In this document: piece after piece, positions 51,949 through 61,667 of the stretch
Position numbering within the stretch: the stretch's first letter is position 1
Layout: every line of letters starts with the position of its first letter
Assembly (NCBI RefSeq): GCF_003261575.2
Contig: NZ_CP036175.1
Span: 4,650,001-4,714,000, forward strand
Reading direction: 5' to 3'
Length of the DNA: 64,000 bases
Source of the DNA: Klebsiella huaxiensis
Lineage (GTDB): Bacteria; Pseudomonadota; Gammaproteobacteria; Enterobacterales; Enterobacteriaceae
The notes under the pieces: model-generated
Database searches by the model: none
What the model was told of the DNA's origin: nothing
The model's input: the letters and a program-made list of their open reading frames with translations, nothing else
Translations under genes and position numbers: made by a program

Positions 51949-53148
51949 TCAGGCGGCGGTACGGCGACTACGACGCAGCATGATAGCCAGCTGCCAGATA
52001 TTGATCAGCACAATAATCGCCGTAGCGATAAATACCCAACGGAAACCTGCCATCGCCGATACCGATGCGCCAATCAGCGGACCGACAACGTTACCAAGAT
52101 ACATAAACGACTGGTTATAACCAAAAATACGCCCAGTGACGCTATCGCTACAGTACTTCAGCAACAGAGTTTGTACCGCTGGCAGCATCGCGCCATCGGC
52201 AAAACCGAGCAGAAAGCGCAGCACGCCAAGCTGGAATGGGGTCGTGACGAATGACATGGCAAAGAACATGACGACTGCGCAGCACAGCGTTGCCAGCAGG
52301 ATCCGCGAGGTGCCAATCCGGTCGCCAAGTTTGCCCAACTTCGGGGCGGAAATAAGCGCGGAGACGCCCGGTACGGCGGCGATCATCCCGGCAAGGAAGG
52401 CGATGTTATTGCTGTCCGGTGCCATCGACTTGATAAACAGGGCAAGAATCGGGCCGATTGAGCCATTGCACAGCTGAATCACCAGGGTAGTGAAGAACAA
52501 GCTAATCACCAGCCCCGGATAGGGCAGCGAGGCAAACACCGCTTTACCGCTGAGCCTCTGTGCTTTGCTCACCGGCGGACGAGCACCCTCTTTAATCAGG
52601 AACAACGTGACCAGGAAGCTCACCGTCAGCAGCGCGGCGGTGATGATAAATACCGCCCGCAGACCTACGTGGTCAGCAAGAAACCCACCGAGCAGCGGCC
52701 CACCGATAACCCCGCTGATTTGCGCCGTCGAAAGCGTACTCAGCGCCCAACCGCTGCGCTCGCGCGGTACCTGAGAAGCGACCAGCGCCATGGCGTTGGG
52801 AATATAACCAGAAGTCAGCCCCATCACCGCGCGCAGGATAAACAGCTGCCAGACGTTAGTGGCAAACGCCTGTAATAAAATAGCGATGGCCATACCGAGC
52901 GAGGCGCGCAGCAGCATCAGCTTGCGCCCTTTGCGGTCAGCAAGGCTCCCCCACATTGGCGAAACAATCGCCGACACCAGGAAAGTTACGCTGAAGGTCA
53001 AACCAGACCACATGGATAAGGCTTCGTGCGAGGTGACGCCAAGCTGGGACACGTACAGCGGTAAAAAGGGGAGAATTTGGCTGATAGCCAGTCCGGTAAA
53101 AAAACAGCCAAACCAGACGGAGATGAGATTAACCTTCCAGGATTCCAT
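51949..53148 (-). CDS. MdtG-like MFS exporter
   Basis: A 399-residue, 12-helix major facilitator of the DHA1 drug:proton antiporter type. SPMWGSLADRKGRKLMLLRA is the conserved loop 2-3 motif; the sequence is close to E. coli MdtG throughout (GWALSTLSTAQISGVIGGPLLGG; FMYLGNVVGPLIGA). No local regulator is obvious. It is divergent from ddlA and has no strong Shine-Dalgarno before its ATG. Confidence 0.87.
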   Translation of the reverse strand: MESWKVNLISVWFGCFFTGLAISQILPFLPLYVSQLGVTSHEALSMWSGLTFSVTFLVSAIVSPMWGSLADRKGRKLMLLRASLGMAIAILLQAFATNVWQLFILRAVMGLTSGYIPNAMALVASQVPRERSGWALSTLSTAQISGVIGGPLLGGFLADHVGLRAVFIITAALLTVSFLVTLFLIKEGARPPVSKAQRLSGKAVFASLPYPGLVISLFFTTLVIQLCNGSIGPILALFIKSMAPDSNNIAFLAGMIAAVPGVSALISAPKLGKLGDRIGTSRILLATLCCAVVMFFAMSFVTTPFQLGVLRFLLGFADGAMLPAVQTLLLKYCSDSVTGRIFGYNQSFMYLGNVVGPLIGASVSAMAGFRWVFIATAIIVLINIWQLAIMLRRSRRTAA

Positions 53149-53483
53149 AACTACGCGTATTCATTAATTTTTTGGAAATTATTAACTAGCTTAGCAATTT
53201 CCCTCCTGCGAGGTAGTACCAGAGGTGCGCTGGCGCTGAGTTTGGTGTTTTATCTCACGTGAAAATGCTATAGCAAACAATAAAACAGTGAACCGCCTGA
53301 CCGTCAGCAAGTTATTCTGGTAACCGGTTCTGAACACAACGACGGCATTTTCTGTTCAACCCGTAAACGCAGCCATTCGAACAGCTTTTAACCCCCAACT
53401 TTGCGGGTGAAAGATTCTGGCAGCCACACTGTCATTTCACATGCTATGTTATGCGCTTTGATGTAATCAGGATGGAAGTTGAA
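53149..53483. other. divergent region between the MdtG-like gene and ddlA
   Basis: This 335-bp gap should contain promoters of both genes. A GGTAACCGGTTC palindrome lies near 53325. I found no recognised operator or small gene. Confidence 0.4.
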
Positions 53484-54581
53484 ATGGCTAAGATGAGGGT
53501 TGGGATCGTTTTTGGCGGTAAATCGGCAGAGCATGAAGTGTCGTTACAGTCAGCGAAAAATATCGTGGAAGCGATTGATAAAACGCGCTTCGACGTGGTT
53601 CTGTTAGGGATTGATAAGCAGGGAATTTGGCATATCAACGATGCCAGCAACTATCTGCTCAATCCGCAAGATCCTGCCCACATTGCCCTGCGTCCATCCG
53701 ATATTACGCTGGCACAAATCCCGGGCCGTGATGCCCAGCAGCTGATTAACGCCGATAGCGGTCAGCCGCTGGCGGCCATCGATGTGATCTTCCCGATTGT
53801 CCACGGTACCCTCGGGGAAGATGGCTCCCTGCAAGGCATGCTGCGGATGGCGAATTTGCCTTTCGTCGGGTCCGACGTCCTCGGCTCCGCTGCCTGCATG
53901 GATAAAGACGTCACCAAACGCTTGTTGCGCGATGCCGGGCTGTCGATAGCGCCTTTTGTCACGCTGACTCGCGCCAACCGCAATCAGGTGAGCTTTGCCG
54001 ATGTACAGGCGAAACTGGGCCTGCCGCTGTTCGTCAAACCGGCGAACCAGGGCTCCTCAGTAGGCGTCAGCAAAGTGAACAGCGAAGAGCAGTATCAACA
54101 GGCTGTCGCGCTGGCCTTTGAATTTGACCATAAAGTCGTGGTGGAACAGGGAATTAAAGGGCGCGAAATAGAGTGCGCGGTACTGGGCAACGATCACCCG
54201 CAGGCCAGCACCTGCGGCGAAATCGTCCTCAATAGCGAATTCTACGCCTACGACACCAAGTACATTGACGATCAGGGTGCGAAGGTGGTGGTTCCGGCGG
54301 CTATCGACAGCGACGTGAACGATAAAATTCGCGAGATCGCGGTTCGTGCTTACCAGACGCTGGGATGTAGCGGCATGGCGCGTGTTGATGTTTTCCTGAC
54401 CGCCGATAACGACGTGGTGATTAACGAAATCAACACTCTGCCGGGCTTCACCAATATCAGTATGTATCCGAAACTGTGGCAGGCCAGCGGTCTGGACTAC
54501 ACCAGCCTGATTAGCCGCTTGATTGAGCTGGCGCTGGAACGTCATGCCGCCGATCGCGCGCTGAAAACCTCGATGAATTAA
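53484..54581 (+). CDS. ddlA: D-alanine--D-alanine ligase A
   Basis: DdlA joins two D-alanines with ATP for peptidoglycan precursors. The 365-residue ATP-grasp enzyme begins MAKMRVGIVFGGKSAEHEVS at ATG 53484; an upstream in-frame ATG is not conserved. Other landmarks are PIVHGTLGEDGS, LFVKPANQGSSVGVSKV, EQGIKGREIECAVLG and INEINTLPGFTNISMYPKLW. Downstream is a long tandem REP array. Confidence 0.97.
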   Translation: MAKMRVGIVFGGKSAEHEVSLQSAKNIVEAIDKTRFDVVLLGIDKQGIWHINDASNYLLNPQDPAHIALRPSDITLAQIPGRDAQQLINADSGQPLAAIDVIFPIVHGTLGEDGSLQGMLRMANLPFVGSDVLGSAACMDKDVTKRLLRDAGLSIAPFVTLTRANRNQVSFADVQAKLGLPLFVKPANQGSSVGVSKVNSEEQYQQAVALAFEFDHKVVVEQGIKGREIECAVLGNDHPQASTCGEIVLNSEFYAYDTKYIDDQGAKVVVPAAIDSDVNDKIREIAVRAYQTLGCSGMARVDVFLTADNDVVINEINTLPGFTNISMYPKLWQASGLDYTSLISRLIELALERHAADRALKTSMN

Positions 54582-54596
54582 TCGCGGTTAGCTACG

Positions 54597-54921
54597 GATT
54601 CACTGCCATCTGCGGGCCGGTAGCCCGGACAGATGCGCGGCATCGCCTCCGGGAAATCACATCCAACGCTGCTTCTGATTATCCCCCCGGGGGCGGCGCA
54701 AAGCGCCTGCCCGGGCTACAGATTCACCGCCATCTGCGGGCCGGTAGCCCGGACAGGTGCGCAGCACCGCCTCCGGGAAATCACATCCAACGCTGCTTCT
54801 GATTATCTCCCCGGGGGGGGCGCAAAGCGCCTGCCCGGGCTACAGATTCACCGCCATCTGCGGGCCGGTAGCCCGGACAGATGCGCAGCATCGCCTCCGG
54901 GAAATCACATCTAACGCTGCT
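54597..54921. repeat. 124-bp tandem array of REP pairs (BIME)
   Basis: Two complete copies and one 77-bp partial copy of a 124-bp unit begin at 54597, 54721 and 54845. Each unit starts GATTCACNGCCATCTGCGG, carries GTAGCCCGGACAGRTGCGC...CGCCTCCGGG, and (in complete copies) the inverted CCCGGGGG...GCCCGGGCTAC. Copies differ by a few bases. The array fills the whole gap between the convergent genes ddlA and yaiZ and reaches the yaiZ stop codon. Confidence 0.93.
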
Positions 54922-55124
54922 CACGCTTCCTCGACCGGGCGGCGACGGATAATAAACCCGGCAATCCAGAAGCTAATCACCCACGTCACCAGCCCAACGG
55001 CGTATGAACGCCAGCCCTCGGTTTCAAAACCCAGCAGCCCAACCACGCCATTCATAATAAAAATTAACCCCAGCGCAACCGCGTAATAGTGCCAGTCGCG
55101 GCGAATTTTTTCAGTGAGCTTCAT
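54921..55124 (-). CDS. yaiZ: DUF2754 membrane protein YaiZ
   Basis: A 67-residue protein with two transmembrane helices (about 14-34 and 40-58) and a basic C-terminal tail. It is clearly similar to E. coli YaiZ (KIRRDWHYYAVALGLIF...NGVVGLLGFE). Function unknown. The ATG at 55124 is chosen by homology; a longer frame upstream has no family match. Confidence 0.92.
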   Translation of the reverse strand: MKLTEKIRRDWHYYAVALGLIFIMNGVVGLLGFETEGWRSYAVGLVTWVISFWIAGFIIRRRPVEEA

Positions 55125-55351
55125 GACGACTCCGACAACAAAAAAAGCATCTTCGCATAGCCGCCATCGCCGGTCTGTAGCCGAGTTGAGAATTGTCGCA
55201 CATTGCGATATCGGTCTAAATTTCACAAATTCGTAGCAAACTCGCAAACCGGTGAAATCAGGAACATTCCTGGACGGAAATTACCAGCAATCTGATACTG
55301 AAATCCGATCCTCATTGCCAGAATAGCCTTCATGTAAGTACGGAGGTAGAT

Positions 55352-55654
55352 ATGGCAGAGTTCACCTTTGCAAAGACCACCAACGGTAGCAAAAAGAGGA
55401 GGTCTATCACCAGCAGCAACATCGCTTACGCCCTGTTTGTGCTGTTTTGCTTCTGGGCTGGCGCGCAGATGCTGAGCATGCTGATACACACTCCCGGCGT
55501 TTTTGAGCATTTAATTCAAATGCAGGACAGCAGCCGCCCCAGGGTCGAAATAGGCCTGGTGGTCGGAACCCTGTTTGGCCTGGTCCCTTTTCTATTGGGC
55601 TGTATATTGATTGGAATATTGGGGATAGCTTCTCGCTGGCGCAGTCAGCACTAG
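55352..55654 (+). CDS. yaiY: DUF2755 membrane protein YaiY
   Basis: A 100-residue inner-membrane protein similar to E. coli YaiY (102). It has two helices (about 28-49 and 69-92; NIAYALFVLFCFWAGAQ). Function unknown. It is divergent from yaiZ and overlaps the end of convergent yaiW by 4 bp. Confidence 0.93.
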   Translation: MAEFTFAKTTNGSKKRRSITSSNIAYALFVLFCFWAGAQMLSMLIHTPGVFEHLIQMQDSSRPRVEIGLVVGTLFGLVPFLLGCILIGILGIASRWRSQH

Positions 55655-56757
55655 CGGCGCGCCATACAGCTGGCCCGTCGATCATCAACCCGTTTGGCAA
55701 ACCAGGCGGTAGTCAGATTACGGGTGATTTTCGGACTCTCAAGCTGGATCCCTGGCAATACTTCTCGCGGCAGCGCTTTACCAGCTTTCTTATCGGCAAT
55801 ACGAAACACCTTCTTGTAGAGATCGCTCTCCTCAAACGCCAGCGTATCGCCCTTCTTCAGTTGACGATGGATATCGTCATCGCTCATCGCCAACTGGGAG
55901 GATAAACGGCGAACCGCAAGCTCGGTGGTTCCGGCTTCGTCGCTATCGTAGCGAATCAAATCGCCATCCAGCGCCAGCTTCACGCCCGTCGCCTTAGCCA
56001 CAGCATTCTGGAAAGCGGCGTTACGACTGGCGTACCATCCGGCGTTAAAATCGGCAAAACGATACAGCGGCACACTATAGTTTGCTGGATAGTTCAGCAG
56101 ATGATAGGTGCCAAACCACAGGCCGCCGCGCAGGCTGAACACTTCCTGACGCACGGTGCCGTCCATTTTCCATGGATAGCCGTCGGTATGCTGCTGGGCG
56201 AAGGCAATACTGACCTGCATCGGACCGCCGGTATGCACCGGATTCAGCGAGCCAAACAGCTTTTGCCCCATTGGCACCATGCCGATAAAATCATCGAAAA
56301 TCGCGCTCAGCTGCTTTTCTGTTTTCACGTTATCCAGGCGTTCACTATAGCTTTTGCCGTTAGGCGAATTAATTTTCAACGCAGTGTGGACCAGGAAAAC
56401 CGGGATGTGCATTTTCTCCGCCCGACGGTCTATCTCCTGCCAGGCAATTTTGCTCAGCCCAGGCACCGCAGGATCCGCCTGATAGTTAGACTCCTGCTGC
56501 GCCACCGCCAGCACCGAACAGACGTTCTCCTCAGTCGGCGCCAGCCTCTGGCTTTCAAAGGTTTTTGCAATAGCCTGTGCCCAGGCTTCACGGTCTTTGA
56601 CGCTGGCGGGCATTTTCTGCCGCACTACCGCCGCAACATCAATCGGTTTTTCACCCTCTTTCAGCACCGGTTCCGGTTTGCTGGAACAGGCGCTAAGGAC
56701 AATCCCGGCCAGCAGCGTCAGGGAGAGCGAAACAAAACGGGATGATGCTACAGCCAT
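55651..56757 (-). CDS. yaiW: DUF1615 lipoprotein YaiW
   Basis: YaiW is a surface-exposed outer-membrane lipoprotein that in E. coli, together with SbmA, promotes uptake of proline-rich peptides such as Bac7. The 368-residue protein has a lipobox LSAC with lipidated C24. The DUF1615 domain includes VAQQESNYQADPAVPGL and SLNPVHTGGPMQVS, which recall lysozyme-like folds. It begins 18 nt downstream of sbmA in the same direction. Confidence 0.95.
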   Translation of the reverse strand: MAVASSRFVSLSLTLLAGIVLSACSSKPEPVLKEGEKPIDVAAVVRQKMPASVKDREAWAQAIAKTFESQRLAPTEENVCSVLAVAQQESNYQADPAVPGLSKIAWQEIDRRAEKMHIPVFLVHTALKINSPNGKSYSERLDNVKTEKQLSAIFDDFIGMVPMGQKLFGSLNPVHTGGPMQVSIAFAQQHTDGYPWKMDGTVRQEVFSLRGGLWFGTYHLLNYPANYSVPLYRFADFNAGWYASRNAAFQNAVAKATGVKLALDGDLIRYDSDEAGTTELAVRRLSSQLAMSDDDIHRQLKKGDTLAFEESDLYKKVFRIADKKAGKALPREVLPGIQLESPKITRNLTTAWFAKRVDDRRASCMARR

Positions 56758-56775
56758 ATTTCTTCCTTGCGATCG

Positions 56776-57996
56776 TTAACTTAGCGTTTGGGTAACTTCC
56801 AACAGCTCTTTGCCATCCAGTTCGCGCTCAAAGCTGCGCAAACGTTTGTAGATGGACATCAGCTCCACCAGAGTCGTCCAGGAGCTAATCAGGTACTGGA
56901 ATGAACCGCGAACCTGGCTGAAGACGTTGGTTATCTGCGTCATCAGGCCCAGCGTAATCGTACCGGCAACAATCGACGGAAACAGCAGGAACAAACCGAA
57001 AACGTTATCCACTTGCAGATAAAGAATACGAGCGATATTGAAATACATATAGTGGAAATAGAGACGGAAATAGTTGCGGCGTACGGCGCTGAACAGCTCA
57101 CGAACGGTCGGCGGCGTCGCGCGGTTGGCATCATCCTCGCCATAGACCAGTTCTTTACGGTAGGCCGCTTCAACGCGCTGGTTTTTAAACTCCAGCCCCG
57201 GCAGCTTAATCCCCACCACCGCCAGCAAGCCGGTGCCCATTAACGACCACACAATCGCAGCAATCACCAGGCCGTACGGCAGATGACCGACAATCGGCAG
57301 ATCCGGTACGTGCGCGGAGAGCGTCACCAGCACCGGCAGGAAGGCGATAAGCGTCATCACCGCGTTAAGGAAGCTGACCCCCATGCTTTCCAGCGTTGAA
57401 GCAAAGCGCATAGTGTCTTCCTGCACACGCTGCGCGGCGCCTTCGATATGACGCAAATGCTGCCAGTGCGCCATATAGTGCTCGTTCATGGCGGTACGCC
57501 AGCGGAAGACGTAGTGGCTGACGAAGAAATTGTTCATCACGCCGATCAGCACCGCGATAATGGCGATGCCGAGGAAAACGCCAATTTCCTGATAAAACTG
57601 GTTAATACTGACTTTATGCGGCGTCGCCAGCGCGGTCTGAATCAGATCGTAAAACGGCGCGTACCAGGCGTTAATTGCGACCCCCACTTCCACCAGAAAC
57701 CAGGTGACGAAAATAATCAGCGAGGTACCGAGAATCGACCAGTACTGCCAGCGGTGCGGGCTGTAAATAAACCAGAACACGGCGAACACGCCGACGCATA
57801 AAGCGTAGAAGGCGTAGAACACCAGATAATTAAGCGACCAGAAGCGCGCCGCGCTAATCGCAACATCTTGCGATGCGCCAGTGATTCGCAGCAGCCAGTC
57901 GCCGCCGCCCGCCTGCCAAAAGATCACTGCCAGCAGCGACCAGATAAAGGCAGAAATAAAAAACGGCCCCGGTTTGGGGAAAAAAGATTTAAACAT
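56776..57996 (-). CDS. sbmA: peptide antibiotic transporter SbmA
   Basis: SbmA is a proton-driven inner-membrane transporter that imports microcins B17 and J25, bleomycin and proline-rich peptides. From the second of two adjacent ATGs it is 406 residues, as in E. coli; AGGAG lies 6 nt upstream. Helical segments and the conserved EYY-like FRWRTAMNEHYMAHWQHLRHIEGAAQRVQED and YKRLRSFERELDG regions (short parts) match. It leads yaiW. Confidence 0.97.
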   Translation of the reverse strand: MFKSFFPKPGPFFISAFIWSLLAVIFWQAGGGDWLLRITGASQDVAISAARFWSLNYLVFYAFYALCVGVFAVFWFIYSPHRWQYWSILGTSLIIFVTWFLVEVGVAINAWYAPFYDLIQTALATPHKVSINQFYQEIGVFLGIAIIAVLIGVMNNFFVSHYVFRWRTAMNEHYMAHWQHLRHIEGAAQRVQEDTMRFASTLESMGVSFLNAVMTLIAFLPVLVTLSAHVPDLPIVGHLPYGLVIAAIVWSLMGTGLLAVVGIKLPGLEFKNQRVEAAYRKELVYGEDDANRATPPTVRELFSAVRRNYFRLYFHYMYFNIARILYLQVDNVFGLFLLFPSIVAGTITLGLMTQITNVFSQVRGSFQYLISSWTTLVELMSIYKRLRSFERELDGKELLEVTQTLS

Positions 57997-58112
57997 CATG
58001 CTCTCCTGCTAACTTCTTATCGTTTTATTATGCTGTGTACCACGAAAACGCCCGCCGCAAAGGTGTCGCAGCGGAGCAAAGTGGGCGGGTTATGAGACCG
58101 AATGTCAGCGGC

Positions 58113-58646
58113 TTAGTTCGCCTGCCATTCGCGAAGAATTGTTTCTGTGAGTTTCACATGTAAAGGATTGCCAGGTACCGTCAAGGTACGCCACACCTCG
58201 TTGTAGTGGGCAATCAGCGTGGTGGCCTGCGCCGCCGGGCGGTTGGCGGTGGTGTGAGCATCTTCGGCGACGGTAATGGCATAGCCGCGGCTGGCACCGT
58301 TTTTGATGGTGGTATCGACGCAATAATCTGTGGCGCAGCCGCAAATCACAAACTGCTTGATATCATGCTCGTGCAGCACCTCTTCCAGCCGGGTGTGGTA
58401 AAAGGCATCGCAAGCGGTCTTGGTGACGTACAGCGCGCCAGCGGGTTGCTCTAGTTCAGGTAGCAAATCAAAGCCTTCGCTTCCCTCTTCCAGTCCGCCC
58501 TCTTCACTGTGCTGAATGAAGATAACGGTATCCGCCGCCCGCACCAGGCGGTTTATCTGCGCGACGCAGCGTTCGCGCTCAATACGCGGCGTTGCGAAAA
58601 CGCCGTTTTGCATATCCACTACCATTACCACCCGTTGAGCCGCCAT
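58113..58646 (-). CDS. isochorismatase-family cysteine hydrolase
   Basis: A 177-residue cysteine hydrolase. MVVDMQNGVFATP holds the catalytic Asp, TKTACDAFYHT the Lys, and ICGCATDYCVDTT the nucleophilic Cys. ATG 58646 is favoured by GAGAG upstream. The group includes nicotinamidases, isochorismatases and ureidoacrylate hydrolases; which one applies here is not clear. It lies between sbmA and ampH. Confidence 0.88.
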   Translation of the reverse strand: MAAQRVVMVVDMQNGVFATPRIERERCVAQINRLVRAADTVIFIQHSEEGGLEEGSEGFDLLPELEQPAGALYVTKTACDAFYHTRLEEVLHEHDIKQFVICGCATDYCVDTTIKNGASRGYAITVAEDAHTTANRPAAQATTLIAHYNEVWRTLTVPGNPLHVKLTETILREWQAN

Positions 58647-58847
58647 TATCACTCTCGCCACCAATCATTAGCCAAACGGTAATCATACGCGCCCGCAGGT
58701 GAAAGCGGCTATCCGAAAGCATAAAAAAGGATTTTTTACGCCACGTTACGTTTTTCCGCACAGATTCGTGTTATTCCCGCTTTGCTCGGCGTCGCTTCGT
58801 AGTATAAATACGCTCTATATTTTTCTTCACAATGATGGATGCCCCCG

Positions 58848-60008
58848 TTGAAACGTAGTCTGCTCATTTTTGCTGCGCTGTGCGCGGCGTCGTGGACATC
58901 GGTCCAGGCCGCACAACCGAGCGTCGACCCGGAATTCGCCTCTGATGTTGTCGACCGTTACGCTAATCATATCTTCTACGGCAGCGGCGCGACCGGTATG
59001 GCGATGGTGGTCATTGACGGTAATCAGCGCGTGTTTCGCAGCTTCGGCGTGACGCGTCCCGGCAGTAATGAGCATCCGCAGCTCGATTCGGTGATTCGTA
59101 TCGCGTCGCTGAGTAAGCTGATGACCAGCGAGATGCTGGTGAAGCTGCTCGACCAGGGAGTGGTGAAGCTCAACGATCCGCTGAGCAAATACGCCCCGCC
59201 GGGCGCTCGAGTTCCCACTTATCAAGGGAAGCCTATCACGCTGGTGAATCTGGCGACGCACACCAGCGCTCTGCCGCGTGAACAGCCCGGCGGCGCGGCG
59301 CATCGTCCGGTATTCGTCTGGCCGACGCGTCAGCAGCGCTGGAACTGGATCACAACTGCCTCGCTGAAAGTCGCTCCTGGTTCGCAGGCCGCCTACTCAA
59401 ACCTGGCTTTTGACTTACTGGCCGATGCGCTATCTACCGCCTCTGGCAAGCCTTATCCGCAACTGTTTGAAGAGCAAATCACCCGTCCGCTGGGGATGAA
59501 AGACACCACCTTTACCCCCTCGCCGGACCAGTGTCAGCGGCTGATGATCCCTGAGAAAGGGGCCAGCCCGTGCAACAACACCCTGGCCGCTATCGGCAGC
59601 GGCGGCGTCTACTCTACGCCTGGCGACATGATGCGCTGGATGCAGCAGTTCCTCTCTTCTGACTTCCACACTCGTGGTCAGCAGGCGGATCGTATGCAAA
59701 CACTGATCTATCAGCGCAGCCAGTTAACGAAGGTGATCGGCATGGACGTGCCGGGGAAAGCCGATGCGCTGGGTCTCGGCTGGGTTTATATGAAGCCGAA
59801 AAACGGCCAGCCGGGGATTATCCAGAAGACTGGTGGCGGCGGCGGTTTTATCACCTATATGGCGATGAATCCGCAGGCTAATGTTGGCGCGTTTGTGGTG
59901 GTCACCCGCTCGCCGCTGACGCGCTTTAACAATATGAGCGACGGCATCAACGATCTGGTCAGCGAATTAAGCGGCGTCCGCCCCACCATTGAGACGGCCA
60001 GCCAATAA
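58848..60008 (+). CDS. ampH: D-alanyl-D-alanine carboxypeptidase/endopeptidase AmpH
   Basis: AmpH is a penicillin-binding protein that trims and cuts peptidoglycan peptides in the periplasm. The beta-lactamase-type motifs are SLSK (nucleophile), YSN and KTGGGG. A signal peptide ends near SVQAA. I chose TTG 58848 since MKRSLL matches the E. coli start (386 residues); ATG 58839 would add three residues and has no better SD. A TATAAAT box lies about 45 nt upstream. Confidence 0.95.
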   Translation: MKRSLLIFAALCAASWTSVQAAQPSVDPEFASDVVDRYANHIFYGSGATGMAMVVIDGNQRVFRSFGVTRPGSNEHPQLDSVIRIASLSKLMTSEMLVKLLDQGVVKLNDPLSKYAPPGARVPTYQGKPITLVNLATHTSALPREQPGGAAHRPVFVWPTRQQRWNWITTASLKVAPGSQAAYSNLAFDLLADALSTASGKPYPQLFEEQITRPLGMKDTTFTPSPDQCQRLMIPEKGASPCNNTLAAIGSGGVYSTPGDMMRWMQQFLSSDFHTRGQQADRMQTLIYQRSQLTKVIGMDVPGKADALGLGWVYMKPKNGQPGIIQKTGGGGGFITYMAMNPQANVGAFVVVTRSPLTRFNNMSDGINDLVSELSGVRPTIETASQ

Positions 60009-60019
60009 CCTTTAGGGGG

Positions 60020-60059
60020 TGTTTTGCCTGCAATTCATCAGGATCGTTTTGGCAAAACA
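60020..60059 (+). other. inverted repeat between ampH and hemB
   Basis: TGTTTTGCC (60020-60028) and GGCAAAACA (60051-60059) are perfect 9-bp arms with a 22-nt spacer. They lie just after the ampH stop and upstream of hemB. No T-run follows. It could be a weak transcript hairpin or a protein site. Confidence 0.4.
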
Positions 60060-60115
60060 TCCCGTCGCCAATTCAGGTAGACTATCTTTTTTCATTTCAC
60101 AAAATCAGGCAAACC

Positions 60116-61090
60116 ATGACAGATTTAATCACTCGCCCACGCCGCCTGCGCAAGTCCGCTTCGCTACGTGCCATGTTTGAAGAGACAACACTGAGTTTGA
60201 ACGACCTGGTGTTGCCGATCTTTGTTGAAGAAGAAATCGACGATTACAAAGCCATCGAGGCCATGCCCGGCGTGATGCGCATACCGGAAAAACATCTGGC
60301 GCGCGAGATTGAGCGTATTGCCAACGCCGGTATCCGTTCAGTGATGACCTTCGGGATTTCCCACCACACCGACGCCACCGGCAGCGATGCCTGGAACGAA
60401 AATGGCCTGGTGGCGCGCATGTCCCGCATCTGCAAACAAGCGGTACCGGAGATGATCGTGATGTCCGACACCTGCTTCTGCGAGTACACCTCGCACGGCC
60501 ACTGCGGCGTACTGTGCGATCACGGCGTCGATAACGATTTGACCCTTGTGAACCTCGGTAAGCAGGCGGTGGTTGCCGCTGCCGCAGGCGCTGATTTTAT
60601 CGCCCCTTCCGCCGCGATGGACGGTCAGGTGCAGGCAATTCGCCAGGCGCTGGACGCCGCCGGATTCACCAATACGGCGATTATGTCCTACTCCACCAAG
60701 TTCGCCTCATCATTCTACGGCCCATTCCGTGAAGCCGCGGGTACCGCGCTAAAAGGCGACCGTAAAACCTATCAGATGAGCCCGATGAACCGCCGCGAAG
60801 CGATTCGCGAGTCGCTGCTTGACGAAGCCCAGGGTGCCGACTGCCTGATGGTCAAACCGGCCGGTCCATACCTCGATATCCTGCGCGACCTGCGCGAGCG
60901 CACCAACCTGCCATTGGGTGCTTATCAGGTAAGCGGCGAATACGCGATGATTAAATTCGCTGCCCAGGCCGGTGCTATCGACGAAGAGAAAGTGGTACTG
61001 GAAAGCCTCGGCTCCATCAAACGCGCCGGTGCGGATCTGATCTTCAGCTACTTCGCCCTCGATCTGGCCGAAAAGAAAATCCTGCGTTAA
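60116..61090 (+). CDS. hemB: porphobilinogen synthase
   Basis: HemB condenses two 5-aminolevulinates to porphobilinogen in tetrapyrrole synthesis. The 324-residue enzyme has the zinc-binding CFCEYTSHGHCGVL segment (three cysteines), the Schiff-base lysines in YSTKFASSFYGPF and MVKPAGPYLDI, and the MSPMNRREA region. Length matches E. coli HemB. It is followed by a REP and a RAYT gene. Confidence 0.98.
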   Translation: MTDLITRPRRLRKSASLRAMFEETTLSLNDLVLPIFVEEEIDDYKAIEAMPGVMRIPEKHLAREIERIANAGIRSVMTFGISHHTDATGSDAWNENGLVARMSRICKQAVPEMIVMSDTCFCEYTSHGHCGVLCDHGVDNDLTLVNLGKQAVVAAAAGADFIAPSAAMDGQVQAIRQALDAAGFTNTAIMSYSTKFASSFYGPFREAAGTALKGDRKTYQMSPMNRREAIRESLLDEAQGADCLMVKPAGPYLDILRDLRERTNLPLGAYQVSGEYAMIKFAAQAGAIDEEKVVLESLGSIKRAGADLIFSYFALDLAEKKILR

Positions 61091-61097
61091 TTCAGGT

Positions 61098-61167
61098 CCC
61101 CGGGCTACGGGCTCACAGCTATCTGTGGGTTAGTAGCCCGGACAGGCGCAACGCGCCGCCTCCGGGA
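61098..61167. repeat. REP pair flanking the RAYT gene on the left
   Basis: CCCCGGGCTAC (61099-61109) and GTAGCCCGGACAGGCGC...CCGCCTCCGGG (61133-61167) repeat the REP units found elsewhere in the window, 9 nt before the RAYT stop codon. Confidence 0.85.
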
Positions 61168-61175
61168 AAGTCACC

Positions 61176-61667
61176 TTAACGACGCTCGCCGCATAATAAT
61201 TCCTTCACCTCCCCACCCCAATCAACAGGATACAAACTACAACTTACATCGCGATGAAAGGTTGAATATGGCCAATCCCGAACCTGCCTTACCCACCCAT
61301 GCTTAACCGGATTGATATAAATGTAATCGACATGGCTACGATAGTCCTCTTGGTTACGAATGGCGTGTTCCCAATACCTTGGTTGCCAAACGTTTTGCGC
61401 GCCTGTTAAACCCGAAAAATGCTTTTTAATTGATCGCCAGCGCGATGGAAAATCGCTGTCGTTGCCAGGTAAGGTCCAGACGCAATGAAGGTGTTCGGGG
61501 AGCACAACCCAGGCATCAATATGAAAAGGTTTCTGTTTGTGGACTATTGCCACTGCCTGGCGTAATGCATCAATACGCTGAACCAGAAACCGACTATCTC
61601 TGTCGCGTAAATTGACGGTGAAAAACCAAGTCCCTCCATTAATGTAATGACGACGATAATCGACCAT
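61176..61667 (-). CDS. REP-associated tyrosine transposase (RAYT)
   Basis: A 163-residue Y1 HUH endonuclease of the IS200-like RAYT family. It begins VDYRRHYINGGTWFFTVNL, has the HUH motif in LPEHLHCVW (HLH), and the likely catalytic tyrosine in HVDYIYINPVKHG. RAYTs cut and join REP sequences; they are usually single-copy and domesticated. REP units in opposite orientation lie on both sides (61098-61167 and 61788-61822), forming a REPtron. Confidence 0.93.
   Translation of the reverse strand: MVDYRRHYINGGTWFFTVNLRDRDSRFLVQRIDALRQAVAIVHKQKPFHIDAWVVLPEHLHCVWTLPGNDSDFPSRWRSIKKHFSGLTGAQNVWQPRYWEHAIRNQEDYRSHVDYIYINPVKHGWVRQVRDWPYSTFHRDVSCSLYPVDWGGEVKELLCGERR

Noticed and set aside
54597..54921. 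Possible CRISPR array because of regularly spaced repeats
   Set aside because: The repeat unit is 124 bp with no unique spacers, and the units are REP palindromes. No cas genes are present.
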